Source: an uncultured Bacteroides sp. (GTDB taxonomy: Bacteria; Bacteroidota; Bacteroidia; Bacteroidales; Bacteroidaceae). From it: 24,276 nucleotides of DNA. The notes beneath the pieces are model-generated. The model was not told the DNA's origin. It made no database searches and saw only the letters and a list, made by a program, of their open reading frames with translations. The DNA lies in contig USPQ01000040.1 in assembly GCA_900556625.1 (NCBI GenBank), forward strand, positions 1 through 24,276. The letters are read 5' to 3'. A program made the position numbers and the translations under genes. Shown piece by piece: positions 1 to 6,827 of the stretch. Each line of letters opens with the position of its first letter. Within the stretch, counting starts at the first letter, position 1.

Positions 1-55
1 ACCAACGACCCCGAGATTACAAATCACGTGCTCTGGCCAACTGAGCTAAAGAGGC
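1..55 (-). tRNA. tRNA-Thr (anticodon TGT), 3' part cut off by window edge
   Basis: Read on the minus strand from 55, the sequence begins GCCTCTTTAGCTCAG, a normal tRNA acceptor 5' strand followed by the D-arm. The anticodon loop TTTGTAA gives anticodon TGT (plus-strand 19-21), which decodes ACA and makes this tRNA-Thr. The T-arm and 3' acceptor strand lie beyond base 1, so the gene is partial here. A consensus Bacteroides promoter lies just upstream at 76-106. The anticodon stem has one apparent mismatch, so identity rests on the anticodon and the overall match to Bacteroides tRNA-Thr. Confidence 0.9.
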
Positions 56-75
56 GTTATTTTCTTTTGCGGGTG

Positions 76-106
76 CAAAGGTATGAATTTATTTTAAAAA
101 TGCAAA
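76..106 (-). promoter_or_regulatory. Bacteroides housekeeping promoter for tRNA-Thr
   Basis: On the minus strand the -33 element TTTG (103-106) and the -7 element TACCTTTG (76-83) are separated by exactly 19 bases. This matches the Bacteroides primary sigma consensus TTTG-N19/21-TAnnTTTG. The tRNA 5' end at 55 lies about 20 bases downstream of the -7 element. Confidence 0.75.
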
Positions 107-124
107 TACGTCATGTACTTTTTT

Positions 125-132
125 TATATTTG
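125..132 (+). promoter_or_regulatory. -7 promoter element for the thioredoxin-like lipoprotein gene
   Basis: TATATTTG fits the Bacteroides -7 consensus TAnnTTTG. Transcription would start near 138-140, which lies downstream of an upstream in-frame ATG at 113 and so supports 158 as the true start codon. I see no convincing -33 partner. Confidence 0.5.
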
Positions 133-157
133 CAATCTCACTAATGATTATACGAAG

Positions 158-760
158 ATGAAAAAGAAAATTATGAATGTGTGTGGTATGGCTTTCTTAG
201 CCATAAGTGTATTGGCGTGCTCCGGCCAGAAAAAAGGAGCGACGGATACTGTGGTTTCGGCAGATAATGTAAAAATAGTTGCTGATGTAATGACTTCGGA
301 AGCAGATAGTACAGGATATATTGTTCGGGTAGGGGAGATAGCTCCGGATTTTACAATCACACTGACTGATGGAAAACAAATGAGTCTGTCTTCTCTCCGT
401 GGCAAGGTCGTAATGTTGCAGTTTACAGCAAGTTGGTGCGGTGTTTGTCGTAAAGAAATGCCGTTCATAGAAAAAGATATTTGGTTGAAGCATAAAGATA
501 ATGCGGAATTTGCATTGATTGGCATTGACCGTGATGAGCCACTTGATAAAGTCCTTGCTTTTGCCAAATCTACCGGAATCACTTATCCGTTGGGATTAGA
601 TCCGGGAGCTGATATTTTTGCGAAGTATGCTTTGCGCGACTCTGGAATAACAAGGAACGTATTGATAGATAAAGAGGGAAAAATAGTAAAACTAACTCGT
701 TTGTATAATGAAGAAGAATTTGCTTCTTTGGTGCAAATGATTAATGAAATGCTGAAATAA
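158..760 (+). CDS. TlpA/ResA-like thioredoxin-fold lipoprotein
   Basis: This 200-residue protein has a lipoprotein signal with lipobox VLAC (lipidated Cys21), a short linker, and an AhpC/TSA-type thioredoxin fold from about residue 57. The redox motif is WCGVC, with active cysteines 94 and 97, preceded by the typical core strand KVVMLQFTASW. Proteins of this type reduce or exchange disulfides outside the cytoplasm, as in cytochrome maturation or stress repair; the specific substrate is not visible. The frame is open from an ATG at 113, but a -7 promoter element at 125-132 places the transcript start after that codon, and 158 gives a normal signal peptide. It is a single gene, convergent with the methyltransferase. 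Confidence 0.88.
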   Translation: MKKKIMNVCGMAFLAISVLACSGQKKGATDTVVSADNVKIVADVMTSEADSTGYIVRVGEIAPDFTITLTDGKQMSLSSLRGKVVMLQFTASWCGVCRKEMPFIEKDIWLKHKDNAEFALIGIDRDEPLDKVLAFAKSTGITYPLGLDPGADIFAKYALRDSGITRNVLIDKEGKIVKLTRLYNEEEFASLVQMINEMLK

Positions 761-786
761 ATAGAGAATTTATAAAAGGGGAATGA

Positions 787-846
787 GGGTATGTTGAAAC
801 GCAAATTTACGCTGATTATGATTCATTACGACATACCCCGTGTTTT
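787..846 (+). terminator. possible terminator hairpin between convergent genes
   Basis: An 8-bp perfect inverted repeat (GGGTATGT at 787-794, ACATACCC at 831-838) encloses a 36-base loop and is followed by a short T run at 842-846. It lies between the convergent genes ending at 760 and 857. The long loop makes this a modest candidate. Confidence 0.35.
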
Positions 847-856
847 TGTGAGTTTT

Positions 857-1588
857 CTAAGCAAGGCTGAGTTTTACGAGGTAATCGTAGTGCTTTCCTT
901 CTTTTACCAATTCAGCCTTGAAACCGTATTCGGAAGCATATAAGTTAAGTGTTTGGAAATCTACATATAACCAGTCGAAAGTATCTCCTTTTATATCCTT
1001 ATATTGCATCTGAAAATCAATTTCTCCGTAATAATCTCCTGCCAAGTCGATAACTATACTTCCGTCTTCTTCTTCAAAAAGATAACGTAAGTCGCTTGAA
1101 TCCATCAGTATACACCCTTTAGGACGGAGCATGCGCTTCATTCGTTGAAAGAAATCCGGCATATTGTTTAGTTTTCCGATAATGCCGGAACCATTCATTA
1201 GCATTAAAATCGTATCGAACGTCTCATCGAATGTTTCGTCAAACAGATTGGTAAGACGAACATCATTTACTCCACGTTGTTTCATTACTTCGACAGATAG
1301 CGGAGAAATATCAATGGCGCATACCTCCTTTTCCATCGCTTGGAGGGCCAAGGCATGACATCCACTTCCTGCTCCTACATCCAATATCCGTCCTGTAGCC
1401 ATTTCTAAGGCTATGCGTTCCAATGCGGGCATAGATTGAATCGTACGGAATAACTCTTTGACAGGAATTTCATCCTCCTCAAATTGAGAGGAAAATACTC
1501 GTAAGCGATCGGCTTTGTGATGATTGAAATAATCATAAATAGCGGCTCCCATCGGATCCTTTTCTGCAGGAAGAATTGTTGTTGCCAT
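857..1588 (-). CDS. class I SAM-dependent methyltransferase
   Basis: This 243-residue protein has a Rossmann-type methyltransferase core. Motif I is ILDVGAGSG at residues 68-76, the acidic residue ending strand 2 is in CAIDIS (90-95), and a later segment LMLMNGSG fits the motif IV region. The N-terminal 60 residues resemble those of Bacteroidetes small-molecule methyltransferases, but the substrate cannot be named. A short internal repetition FDETFDETFDT (116-126) is encoded by different synonymous codons, so it is not a recent DNA duplication. A -7 element at 1615-1622 would drive it, with a leader of about 20 bases. It stands alone and converges on the thioredoxin-like gene. Confidence 0.85.
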   Translation of the reverse strand: MATTILPAEKDPMGAAIYDYFNHHKADRLRVFSSQFEEDEIPVKELFRTIQSMPALERIALEMATGRILDVGAGSGCHALALQAMEKEVCAIDISPLSVEVMKQRGVNDVRLTNLFDETFDETFDTILMLMNGSGIIGKLNNMPDFFQRMKRMLRPKGCILMDSSDLRYLFEEEDGSIVIDLAGDYYGEIDFQMQYKDIKGDTFDWLYVDFQTLNLYASEYGFKAELVKEGKHYDYLVKLSLA

Positions 1589-1614
1589 TAGTGGTTACGT
1601 ATTGTTTTGGTTGG

Positions 1615-1622
1615 CAAAGATA
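1615..1622 (-). promoter_or_regulatory. -7 promoter element for the methyltransferase gene
   Basis: The minus strand reads TATCTTTG, matching TAnnTTTG, 27 bases upstream of the start codon at 1588. No clear -33 element is visible. It lies back to back with the plus-strand element at 1644-1651. Confidence 0.45.
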
Positions 1623-1643
1623 AATAAATCCGTAGAAAAGGAT

Positions 1644-1651
1644 TATATTTG
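1644..1651 (+). promoter_or_regulatory. -7 promoter element for the small basic protein gene
   Basis: TATATTTG matches TAnnTTTG and sits 33 bases upstream of the ATG at 1685. This independent promoter is an argument that the small open frame is a real gene. Confidence 0.5.
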
Positions 1652-1684
1652 TAGCCGGAAAAGTGAATATTAATAAATGATTGT

Positions 1685-1870
1685 ATGAGTATAGAAGAAG
1701 CAATACAGGGCGGAATCGTCTTTAAAGGCAAGAAAGATAAGCCTAAAGAAGAGGAAAAGGTGAAAACGAAAGCGAAGAAGGCAACCTATATTCGTGGACA
1801 GCATGGTTCGGGTGCCGCAAAGATGAAAGCGGATATCCGGAGAAAAAGGGCAAATCGACATAAAAAATAA
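1685..1870 (+). CDS. small highly basic protein of unknown function
   Basis: This 61-residue protein begins with an ordinary MSIEEAIQGGIVFKG segment and continues as a Lys/Glu-rich stretch with a very basic C-terminus (DIRRKRANRHKK). There is no signal peptide or membrane segment. Such composition suits a nucleic-acid-associated or ribosome-associated protein, but that is only inference; I do not recognise a family. Support for it being a gene: its own -7 element at 1644-1651, a strong terminator starting 10 bases after the stop codon, and no competing gene on the other strand. The antisense frame over the same bases has no recognisable content. Confidence 0.65.
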   Translation: MSIEEAIQGGIVFKGKKDKPKEEEKVKTKAKKATYIRGQHGSGAAKMKADIRRKRANRHKK

Positions 1871-1880
1871 GTCTCTCATA

Positions 1881-1920
1881 AAAAAGACGGGGCAGGATAA
1901 TTATCCTGCCCCGTCTTTTT
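1881..1920. terminator. bidirectional rho-independent terminator, perfect 20-bp inverted repeat
   Basis: The 40 bases form a perfect palindrome. Each arm runs A5-GACGGGGCAGG-ATAA, then the complement ending in T5. On either strand it gives a GC-rich stem preceded by A residues and followed by a T run. It lies between the plus-strand small gene (stop at 1870) and the minus-strand VOC gene (end at 1928), so it can stop transcription from both sides. Confidence 0.93.
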
Positions 1921-1927
1921 TATATAC

Positions 1928-2305
1928 TTACTTTTGTGGAAGTATCTCAATCCAATAGTCATCCGGGTCATTGATGAAATACAGCCCCATAGCTGTATTC
2001 TCGAAACATACACAATTCATTTCTTTATGATAAGCTCTGATGGCATCATAGTCACCGGCCACCCGAAAACAAAGATGACTTTCATTCTCTCCAAGTTCAT
2101 AAGGAGCGGCATGATCTTTTAGCCATGTCAGTTCCAGAAGAAATCCTGTTTCATTGTCTGTTAGGTAAACTAGCGTGAACGAACCATCGGAAGCCTCTTT
2201 TCGATGGTGCTCTTTCAAACCGAGCGCTTTTTCATAAAAGGCAATACTCCGTTCCAAGTCCGTGACATTGATATTGAAATGGTCAAATTTACTTTTTATT
2301 TCCAT
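1928..2305 (-). CDS. VOC-family (glyoxalase/bleomycin-resistance fold) protein
   Basis: This 125-residue protein has the two beta-alpha-beta-beta-beta modules of the vicinal oxygen chelate fold. The putative metal ligands are all in the expected places: His9 (DHFNINV), Glu58 (LLELTW), His77 (ESHLCFRV) and Glu120 (YWIEIL). This pattern and length are typical of glyoxalase I-like lyases, which isomerise methylglyoxal thiol adducts, but many VOC proteins act on other substrates, so the reaction is not certain. It is the last gene of a tight minus-strand run: only 13 bases separate it from the DUF4468 gene. The bidirectional terminator at 1881-1920 follows it. Confidence 0.82.
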   Translation of the reverse strand: MEIKSKFDHFNINVTDLERSIAFYEKALGLKEHHRKEASDGSFTLVYLTDNETGFLLELTWLKDHAAPYELGENESHLCFRVAGDYDAIRAYHKEMNCVCFENTAMGLYFINDPDDYWIEILPQK

Positions 2306-2318
2306 TGTTGTAATCTTC

Positions 2319-3461
2319 TTATTTTTTCATTAAGAGCTTCACAATCTCTCCGACGTATGTGCGGGGTTGTCCGGCTTGCGGAGTAGTCTGTGAAGGCAAT
2401 TTCTTACATTCTATAACAGCCGAAGGAGTTGTTTGGTTCGGAGCGTAGAGTTTCAGAGTATAATTGTCCGCTTTTTCTATGGCATCATAAGACTGATCGG
2501 GGGAAAGAGTACAATAAGCTACAGCCTTACCGGACTGATATCCCAACGCACCACCGGCGTTTGCAGTCATATTGGTCATGTTAAACTCGTCCTTTCCGAT
2601 ACTGATAACCAGCTTGCCGCTTCCCATCAAAGCATATACCTCACCCGGAATTTGCTTCAAGTCAATTTCTACGTAACCCGGCATATCCGATGAAGCTTTA
2701 CCAACCGGAGTAGCGGGAGTAAGAGTAGCAGCAGGAACTGTATTGGCAGGTTTAGTAGTCGTCACCTTTATATCGGTCTTTTTATCTGTGCTGCCAATGA
2801 TAATCGGACCTGCGGCTGCGACAATTGACGGAGTTGTCTTCTCTTCCTCTTTTTTCTTCTTTTCGGCTTTAGGACGGGTATCCGGTGCTCCGAAAGCGAC
2901 GGCTACATCCATAAATATATCATCTGCGAAGTCTACCGTTTTTCTACGCCATTTAGCCAGACCACGTACCAACTTGGTCTTTGCCTTATTAAGTGCATAT
3001 TTATCGGTAATCCATTCTTCTGCCTTATATTTTTCTGTTTCGCGGTAAGTAAAACGGATTTTTTCCAATTCTACCAGGCAGTTACCGGGTTTGCAGGTAA
3101 CGGTAATCTGGTAATTGATGAGTGTACGGTCTAACGACAAAGCACTGGAACTGAAAACAATCCATTCCTCTCCGATACCGGCAACCGTACCTTTAGCTTC
3201 ATCGGAGAAAACTACCCGACTTTCAATATTCTTATTCTCTTTCAAGCGTTCTTGCATCCATTTCATAATAGTGTCGTAGATTTGCGCCTGACTCATTCCC
3301 GGAATTTGAAATTCTTTGGAAAATACGACCTTACCATCAACTTCAGGAACGGCTCCTGTAAGGTATCTGGTGTCGTCTCTTTTTTCTTTTGCAGATTCTG
3401 CCTTCATTGCCACCGGCAATGCAAGAAGCAGGGTAAGAAACAAAATTGTAAATTTATTCAT
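2319..3461 (-). CDS. DUF4468 domain-containing exported protein
   Basis: From the ATG at 3461 the protein has 380 residues. It begins with a clear signal peptide (MNKFTILFLTLLLALPVAMKA), followed by a DUF4468 domain at about residues 40-140, a TBP-like fold common in Bacteroidetes exported proteins of unknown role. A charged Lys/Glu-rich linker and a Thr/Pro/Ala-rich stretch follow, then a second compact domain (about 260-355) that I do not recognise. The frame stays open back to 3599, but that extension would overlap the upstream gene and push the signal peptide inside the protein, so 3461 is preferred. It lies 13 bases after the MBL-fold gene and 13 before the VOC gene, so the three probably form an operon. 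Function unknown. Confidence 0.82.
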   Translation of the reverse strand: MNKFTILFLTLLLALPVAMKAESAKEKRDDTRYLTGAVPEVDGKVVFSKEFQIPGMSQAQIYDTIMKWMQERLKENKNIESRVVFSDEAKGTVAGIGEEWIVFSSSALSLDRTLINYQITVTCKPGNCLVELEKIRFTYRETEKYKAEEWITDKYALNKAKTKLVRGLAKWRRKTVDFADDIFMDVAVAFGAPDTRPKAEKKKKEEEKTTPSIVAAAGPIIIGSTDKKTDIKVTTTKPANTVPAATLTPATPVGKASSDMPGYVEIDLKQIPGEVYALMGSGKLVISIGKDEFNMTNMTANAGGALGYQSGKAVAYCTLSPDQSYDAIEKADNYTLKLYAPNQTTPSAVIECKKLPSQTTPQAGQPRTYVGEIVKLLMKK

Positions 3462-3474
3462 AATTATTATGTGT

Positions 3475-4206
3475 TTATTTGGTAATCTCAAAACTTTCGC
3501 CCCGATGGGTGATGTTGACGAAACGGCAACCTGCATTTTCAGCAAAATTACGAAGTGCATTACCGCCTTCATAATCTTCACTGAAATGCATGGGCACAAA
3601 TATAGTAGTTTTTATTTGTTCGATGAACTGTTTTGCTCCTTTCATATAATCTTTTCCCATTCTTCGATCTACCGGAAACAGCACTAAATCAATGTTCGAC
3701 GCTTTTTCTTTTAAATATTTAACTTCTGCAAGGAAATCACCGTTGGCTTTTCGTATCTCTTCTTCGGTAGATTCTTCGCTCCAATGCCAGTTATTTAAAT
3801 CACCGGCATGGAAAATGCTCCAGTCTTGGAGGTGAAGCAGAAATGAACTGCCGACATCCGTCGAACCGAATGCATCGATTCGTATCGTATCATCTTCGTA
3901 CGCTTCTCCTTTTTTTATGAAGAAAGCGTCTTCGCTTTTGGCACGGTGTGATTTCAGAATATCTTTGGAAAAGATGTACTGAATATCGGGCCGTTGCTCT
4001 TTCCATGTTAATATTTCACGGTTAAAGTGATCGGGGTGGAAGTGTGTAGCTAGTACGTACAATTTGCCCGGCCTTTGTAAAAGGTAATCATGTACGATTC
4101 CCCGATTATTATCAGTCTCGGAAGAATCTTTATAGTAATCGATGATAACGGTTACTCCTTCTGCTTCGATGGCGAAACCGCTATGGTATATATAATCCAG
4201 TATCAT
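3475..4206 (-). CDS. MBL-fold metallo-hydrolase
   Basis: This 243-residue protein carries the metallo-beta-lactamase-fold signature THFHPDH at residues 54-60 (ligands His55, His57, Asp59, His60). Further ligands are plausible at His133 and Asp136 (FHAGD) and at His207 (PMHFSE). The length and the opening YIYHSGFAIE resemble UlaG/YtnP-like small-molecule hydrolases of Bacteroidetes; the substrate is unknown. There is no signal peptide, so it should be cytoplasmic. It is the first gene of the MBL-DUF4468-VOC group, with a candidate promoter at 4228-4258. Confidence 0.85.
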   Translation of the reverse strand: MILDYIYHSGFAIEAEGVTVIIDYYKDSSETDNNRGIVHDYLLQRPGKLYVLATHFHPDHFNREILTWKEQRPDIQYIFSKDILKSHRAKSEDAFFIKKGEAYEDDTIRIDAFGSTDVGSSFLLHLQDWSIFHAGDLNNWHWSEESTEEEIRKANGDFLAEVKYLKEKASNIDLVLFPVDRRMGKDYMKGAKQFIEQIKTTIFVPMHFSEDYEGGNALRNFAENAGCRFVNITHRGESFEITK

Positions 4207-4227
4207 AAGCTGAATATTTTAGGATTG

Positions 4228-4258
4228 CAATATTAAGTATTCTAGTTGAAGTTGCCAA
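4228..4258 (-). promoter_or_regulatory. candidate promoter for the MBL-DUF4468-VOC operon
   Basis: On the minus strand, TTGG (4255-4258), 19 bases, then TAATATTG (4228-4235) fits the Bacteroides -33/-7 pattern with one mismatch in the -7 element. It lies between the broken pdxH and the MBL gene, about 22 bases ahead of the start codon. Confidence 0.45.
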
Positions 4259-4273
4259 GGAAAATCGACGAAA

Positions 4274-4855
4274 TTAAGGAGCAAGACGACTGATTTCCCA
4301 TTCTCCATTTAGTTGTAATGTATATAGGAAGCGGTCATGTAGACGGGGTTCGGCCGTCCTTGCCAAAACTCAATTCTGGTAGGGACAACGGCATATCCGC
4401 CCCAATTATCAGGCCTTTCTACTTCTTTCCCTATCCAACGTGCCGCCTCTTTGATGAAAGCGCGTATTAACTGCATTCTGCTTGAAATCGGTCGGCTTTG
4501 CGGGGAAATGCGTGCACCGACCCGACTCTTATAAGGGCGTTTCCGGAAGTATTCGTCCGACTCTTCCGGAGTCACTTTGCTTGCTATTCCTTCTATATGT
4601 ACTTGCCTTTCGAGTGTATGCCATACGAAAGAGAGGGAAATATATGGATTTTGTGCCAATTGTTTCCCTTTACGGCTTTCCTTCGGGAGATACAGTACCA
4701 ACGATGACAGCGGTCGGTTCATCTACTTTTGCGTCGATGGCTTCTTGCAACCACTGACTGAAAAGCAAAAGCGGGTCATCGGGAAGTTCATTTTCCCGCA
4801 ATCCGCTTTTAGTATATTCTTGCCGGATATCGGCTATATTTCCGTAATTTTTCAC
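4274..4855 (-). pseudogene. pdxH: pyridoxamine 5'-phosphate oxidase (pdxH), disrupted by a deletion and a frameshift
   Basis: The intact enzyme is an FMN-dependent oxidase that makes pyridoxal phosphate from pyridoxine or pyridoxamine phosphate. Three pieces align in order to PdxH. The N-terminal piece (4855 to 4670) includes ADIRQEYTKSGL and ends EGKP then stop. The central piece (4722 to 4309) includes SRKGKQLAQNP, WHTLERQVHIEG, SPQSRPISSR and EFWQGRP. The last piece (about 4345 to 4274), in another frame, reads RLHDRFLYT and ends EISRLAP. Between the first two pieces about 22 residues are missing, including the FMN-contacting RxVLLK segment. The start is GTG at 4855, overlapping the pirin stop as GTGA, which suggests translational coupling. 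A central fragment could be translated from 4722 but would lack part of the FMN site. Confidence 0.88.
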
Positions 4856-5556
4856 ATCGGTACTTCTATTAATAGAATATGCGAGTCTTTCAAAGTTTCC
4901 AATTCAAGACTATTAGTTTCGTAGATCCCCATTCCGTCACGACGTTTCAGCACTTCGCCTTCTACTGCAATTTCTCCTTCAATGAGGAATATATATACAC
5001 CTGCATGACTTTGATGCATATGATACCCCAGTTTCTTGTCGGCCTCTACTTTGCCTATTGAGAACCAGGTGTCTTGCAAAAGAGATGCGGGAGTACTGCC
5101 GTCAGGTGATACGATGACTGCCAGCTCGTTGGGACGTTCCAGTTCACTGATGTTGAAATCCTGATAAACGGGGCGTGTGTTCCGTTCTCTCGGCATAATC
5201 CAGATTTGCAGGAACTCAACCGGTTCTACGGGACTGGCATTCACTTCGCTATGGAAAATTCCGGTTCCGGCACTCATAGTCTGAATTTCTCCGACGGTAA
5301 TAATCCGGCTGTTTTTCTTGCTGTCTCCATGTTGCAGATGTCCTTTCAGGGGAATGGATACAATTTCCATATTCTTGTGAGGATGTGTCTGGAATCCTTC
5401 TCCGGGCGCCACTTTGTCATCATTCAATACGCGAAGAGCACCGAAATTGATACGGTTGGAATCGAAATATTCATCGAAACTGAAGGTGTGATAACTATCC
5501 AGCCAATCGTATTGGGAATGCCCTCTTGTATCAGCTCTATGTATTACTTTTTTCAT
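4852..5556 (-). CDS. pirin family bicupin protein
   Basis: From the ATG at 5556 the protein has 234 residues and opens with the pirin-type KVIHRADTRGH. The metal site of the N-terminal cupin is intact: His58 and His60 (FQTHPH), then His102 and Glu104 (GIFHSEVN). Bacterial pirins have been linked to quercetin dioxygenase activity and to control of central metabolism; the role here is not shown. The frame is open to 5598, but a strong Shine-Dalgarno sequence, AAGGAG, lies 6 bases before 5556 (plus-strand 5563-5568) and decides the start. Its stop overlaps the GTG start of pdxH, and it lies 60 bases after ldhA with no evident promoter between, so it is probably co-transcribed with ldhA. Confidence 0.88.
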   Translation of the reverse strand: MKKVIHRADTRGHSQYDWLDSYHTFSFDEYFDSNRINFGALRVLNDDKVAPGEGFQTHPHKNMEIVSIPLKGHLQHGDSKKNSRIITVGEIQTMSAGTGIFHSEVNASPVEPVEFLQIWIMPRERNTRPVYQDFNISELERPNELAVIVSPDGSTPASLLQDTWFSIGKVEADKKLGYHMHQSHAGVYIFLIEGEIAVEGEVLKRRDGMGIYETNSLELETLKDSHILLIEVPM

Positions 5557-5616
5557 AAATAACTCCTTTTTCTTGTTGTTTATATGCTTCGTAAACAAAG
5601 TGGGAGGATAAAAGGT

Positions 5617-6618
5617 TTATCTCTTCACTTCATTTAGCAGAGGCTTGTGATTGATAAAATCTTTTATATTTTGTAAAGTTGTCATAGCTATGTTTTCCAT
5701 TGCTTCACGTGTGAAAAAGGCTTGATGCGAAGTGACGATAACATTGTTGAACGAGAGCAAGCGGGCAAGCACATCATCGTCGATGATGCGGTCGGACTGG
5801 TCTTCATAGAAGTATTCGCTCTCTTCTTCGTAGACGTCCAATCCTGCCGATCCGATTTTCTTGTTTTTCAGGCCTTCAATCAGTGCATTGGTGTGAATTA
5901 ATTGTCCGCGACCGGTATTGATAATCATTACACCGTCTTTCATTTTACTGATAGAATAGTCGTTAATAAGATATTTTGTTTCTTCAGTAAGCGGGCAATG
6001 CAGAGAAATGATATCCGAACTATGATACAGTTCGTCCAACGAAGTGTAGACAATTTGTTCTTCTCTGGCAAAGTTATAATCCGGATAAAGATCGTATGCC
6101 AGCACATTCATTCCGAAACCTTTTAGGATATGAATCAGGATTTTTGCTATTTTCCCCGTACCGATGATTCCGGCTGTTTTTCCATGCATATCGAATCCCA
6201 TCAAACCATGAAGGGAGAAATTTCCGTCTTTCGTGCGCCAGGATGCACGGGGGATTTTCCGGTTCAATGATAACATCAGAGCTACGGTGTATTCGGCAAC
6301 GGCATAGGGAGAGTAAGCAGGAACACGTACTACGGTGATTCCGGCAGTAGCAGCCGCATTCAGATCTACGTTATTGAATCCCGCACATCGCAGTGCCAGC
6401 AATTTTACTCCGTTCTCTGCCATAATGCGGATGACTTCTGCGTCAGCGACATCATTCACAAAGATGCAGACCGCATCTACGCCTTGTGTCAGCAGTACAT
6501 TGTTCTTATTCAGATGTCCTTTATAATAACGTATTTCAAATCCGAACTCTTTGTTTTTATCGTTAAACGACGATTCGTCATAAGGCTTTGTGCCGAAAAA
6601 TGCAATTGTATAGGCCAT
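5617..6618 (-). CDS. ldhA: D-lactate dehydrogenase (D-2-hydroxyacid dehydrogenase family)
   Basis: This 333-residue NAD-dependent enzyme would reduce pyruvate to D-lactate in the cytoplasm. The nucleotide-binding glycine motif is GIIGTGKIA at about 150-158. The catalytic residues Arg237 (NTGRGQ), Glu266 (DVYEEE) and His298 (SHQAF) are spaced 29 and 32 apart, the same as in the well-studied Lactobacillus D-LDH. The segment RCAGFNNVDL at 77-86 is also characteristic of D-lactate dehydrogenases rather than of glycerate or phosphoglycerate dehydrogenases. It is the first gene of a run with pirin and pdxH. In an anaerobic fermenter this fits NADH disposal. Confidence 0.88.
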   Translation of the reverse strand: MAYTIAFFGTKPYDESSFNDKNKEFGFEIRYYKGHLNKNNVLLTQGVDAVCIFVNDVADAEVIRIMAENGVKLLALRCAGFNNVDLNAAATAGITVVRVPAYSPYAVAEYTVALMLSLNRKIPRASWRTKDGNFSLHGLMGFDMHGKTAGIIGTGKIAKILIHILKGFGMNVLAYDLYPDYNFAREEQIVYTSLDELYHSSDIISLHCPLTEETKYLINDYSISKMKDGVMIINTGRGQLIHTNALIEGLKNKKIGSAGLDVYEEESEYFYEDQSDRIIDDDVLARLLSFNNVIVTSHQAFFTREAMENIAMTTLQNIKDFINHKPLLNEVKR

Positions 6619-6827
6619 AATATTCTTTTATAATTTACTTATAATATAAACGTAAAAGCCGGTTGATTTGTTTGGACTTTATTAAGTGATAAATATAGAT
6701 TGTTTCATTAGAAACAGTTTGCTTTTTCAATTAAAATAGGGAGTGATAGAAAATAAATGCACAAACATATATTTCGTGTGCAATAATGTTATATCTTTGC
6801 GCCCGAAATAATTTAAAAAAGATTTAG
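6619..6827. promoter_or_regulatory. divergent promoter region between ldhA and the FadL-type gene
   Basis: This AT-rich region of 209 bases holds a plus-strand -7 element TATCTTTG (6792-6799), 28 bases before the ATG at 6828. It also holds a possible minus-strand -7 element TATGTTTG (6762-6769), which would give ldhA a leader of about 137 bases. Neither has a clear -33 element at the usual distance. I see no open reading frame or convincing operator. Confidence 0.5.

Noticed and set aside
1..55. tRNA-Thr as an integration site for a mobile element
   Set aside because: No integrase, direct repeat of the tRNA end or other element gene is visible, and the tRNA 3' end, where integration would occur, lies outside the window.
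113..157. Upstream in-frame ATG extension of the thioredoxin-like lipoprotein
   Set aside because: The -7 promoter element lies inside this stretch, and the extension would put 15 residues ahead of a normal lipoprotein signal.
1220..1250. Tandem FDET repeat in the methyltransferase as a possible DNA repeat expansion
   Set aside because: The repeats use different codons, so there is no DNA-level tandem repeat.
4309..4722. Stand-alone gene for a 137-residue flavin-binding-like protein
   Set aside because: It is the central fragment of pdxH out of frame with its own N- and C-terminal parts; it lacks part of the FMN site and the family C-terminus.
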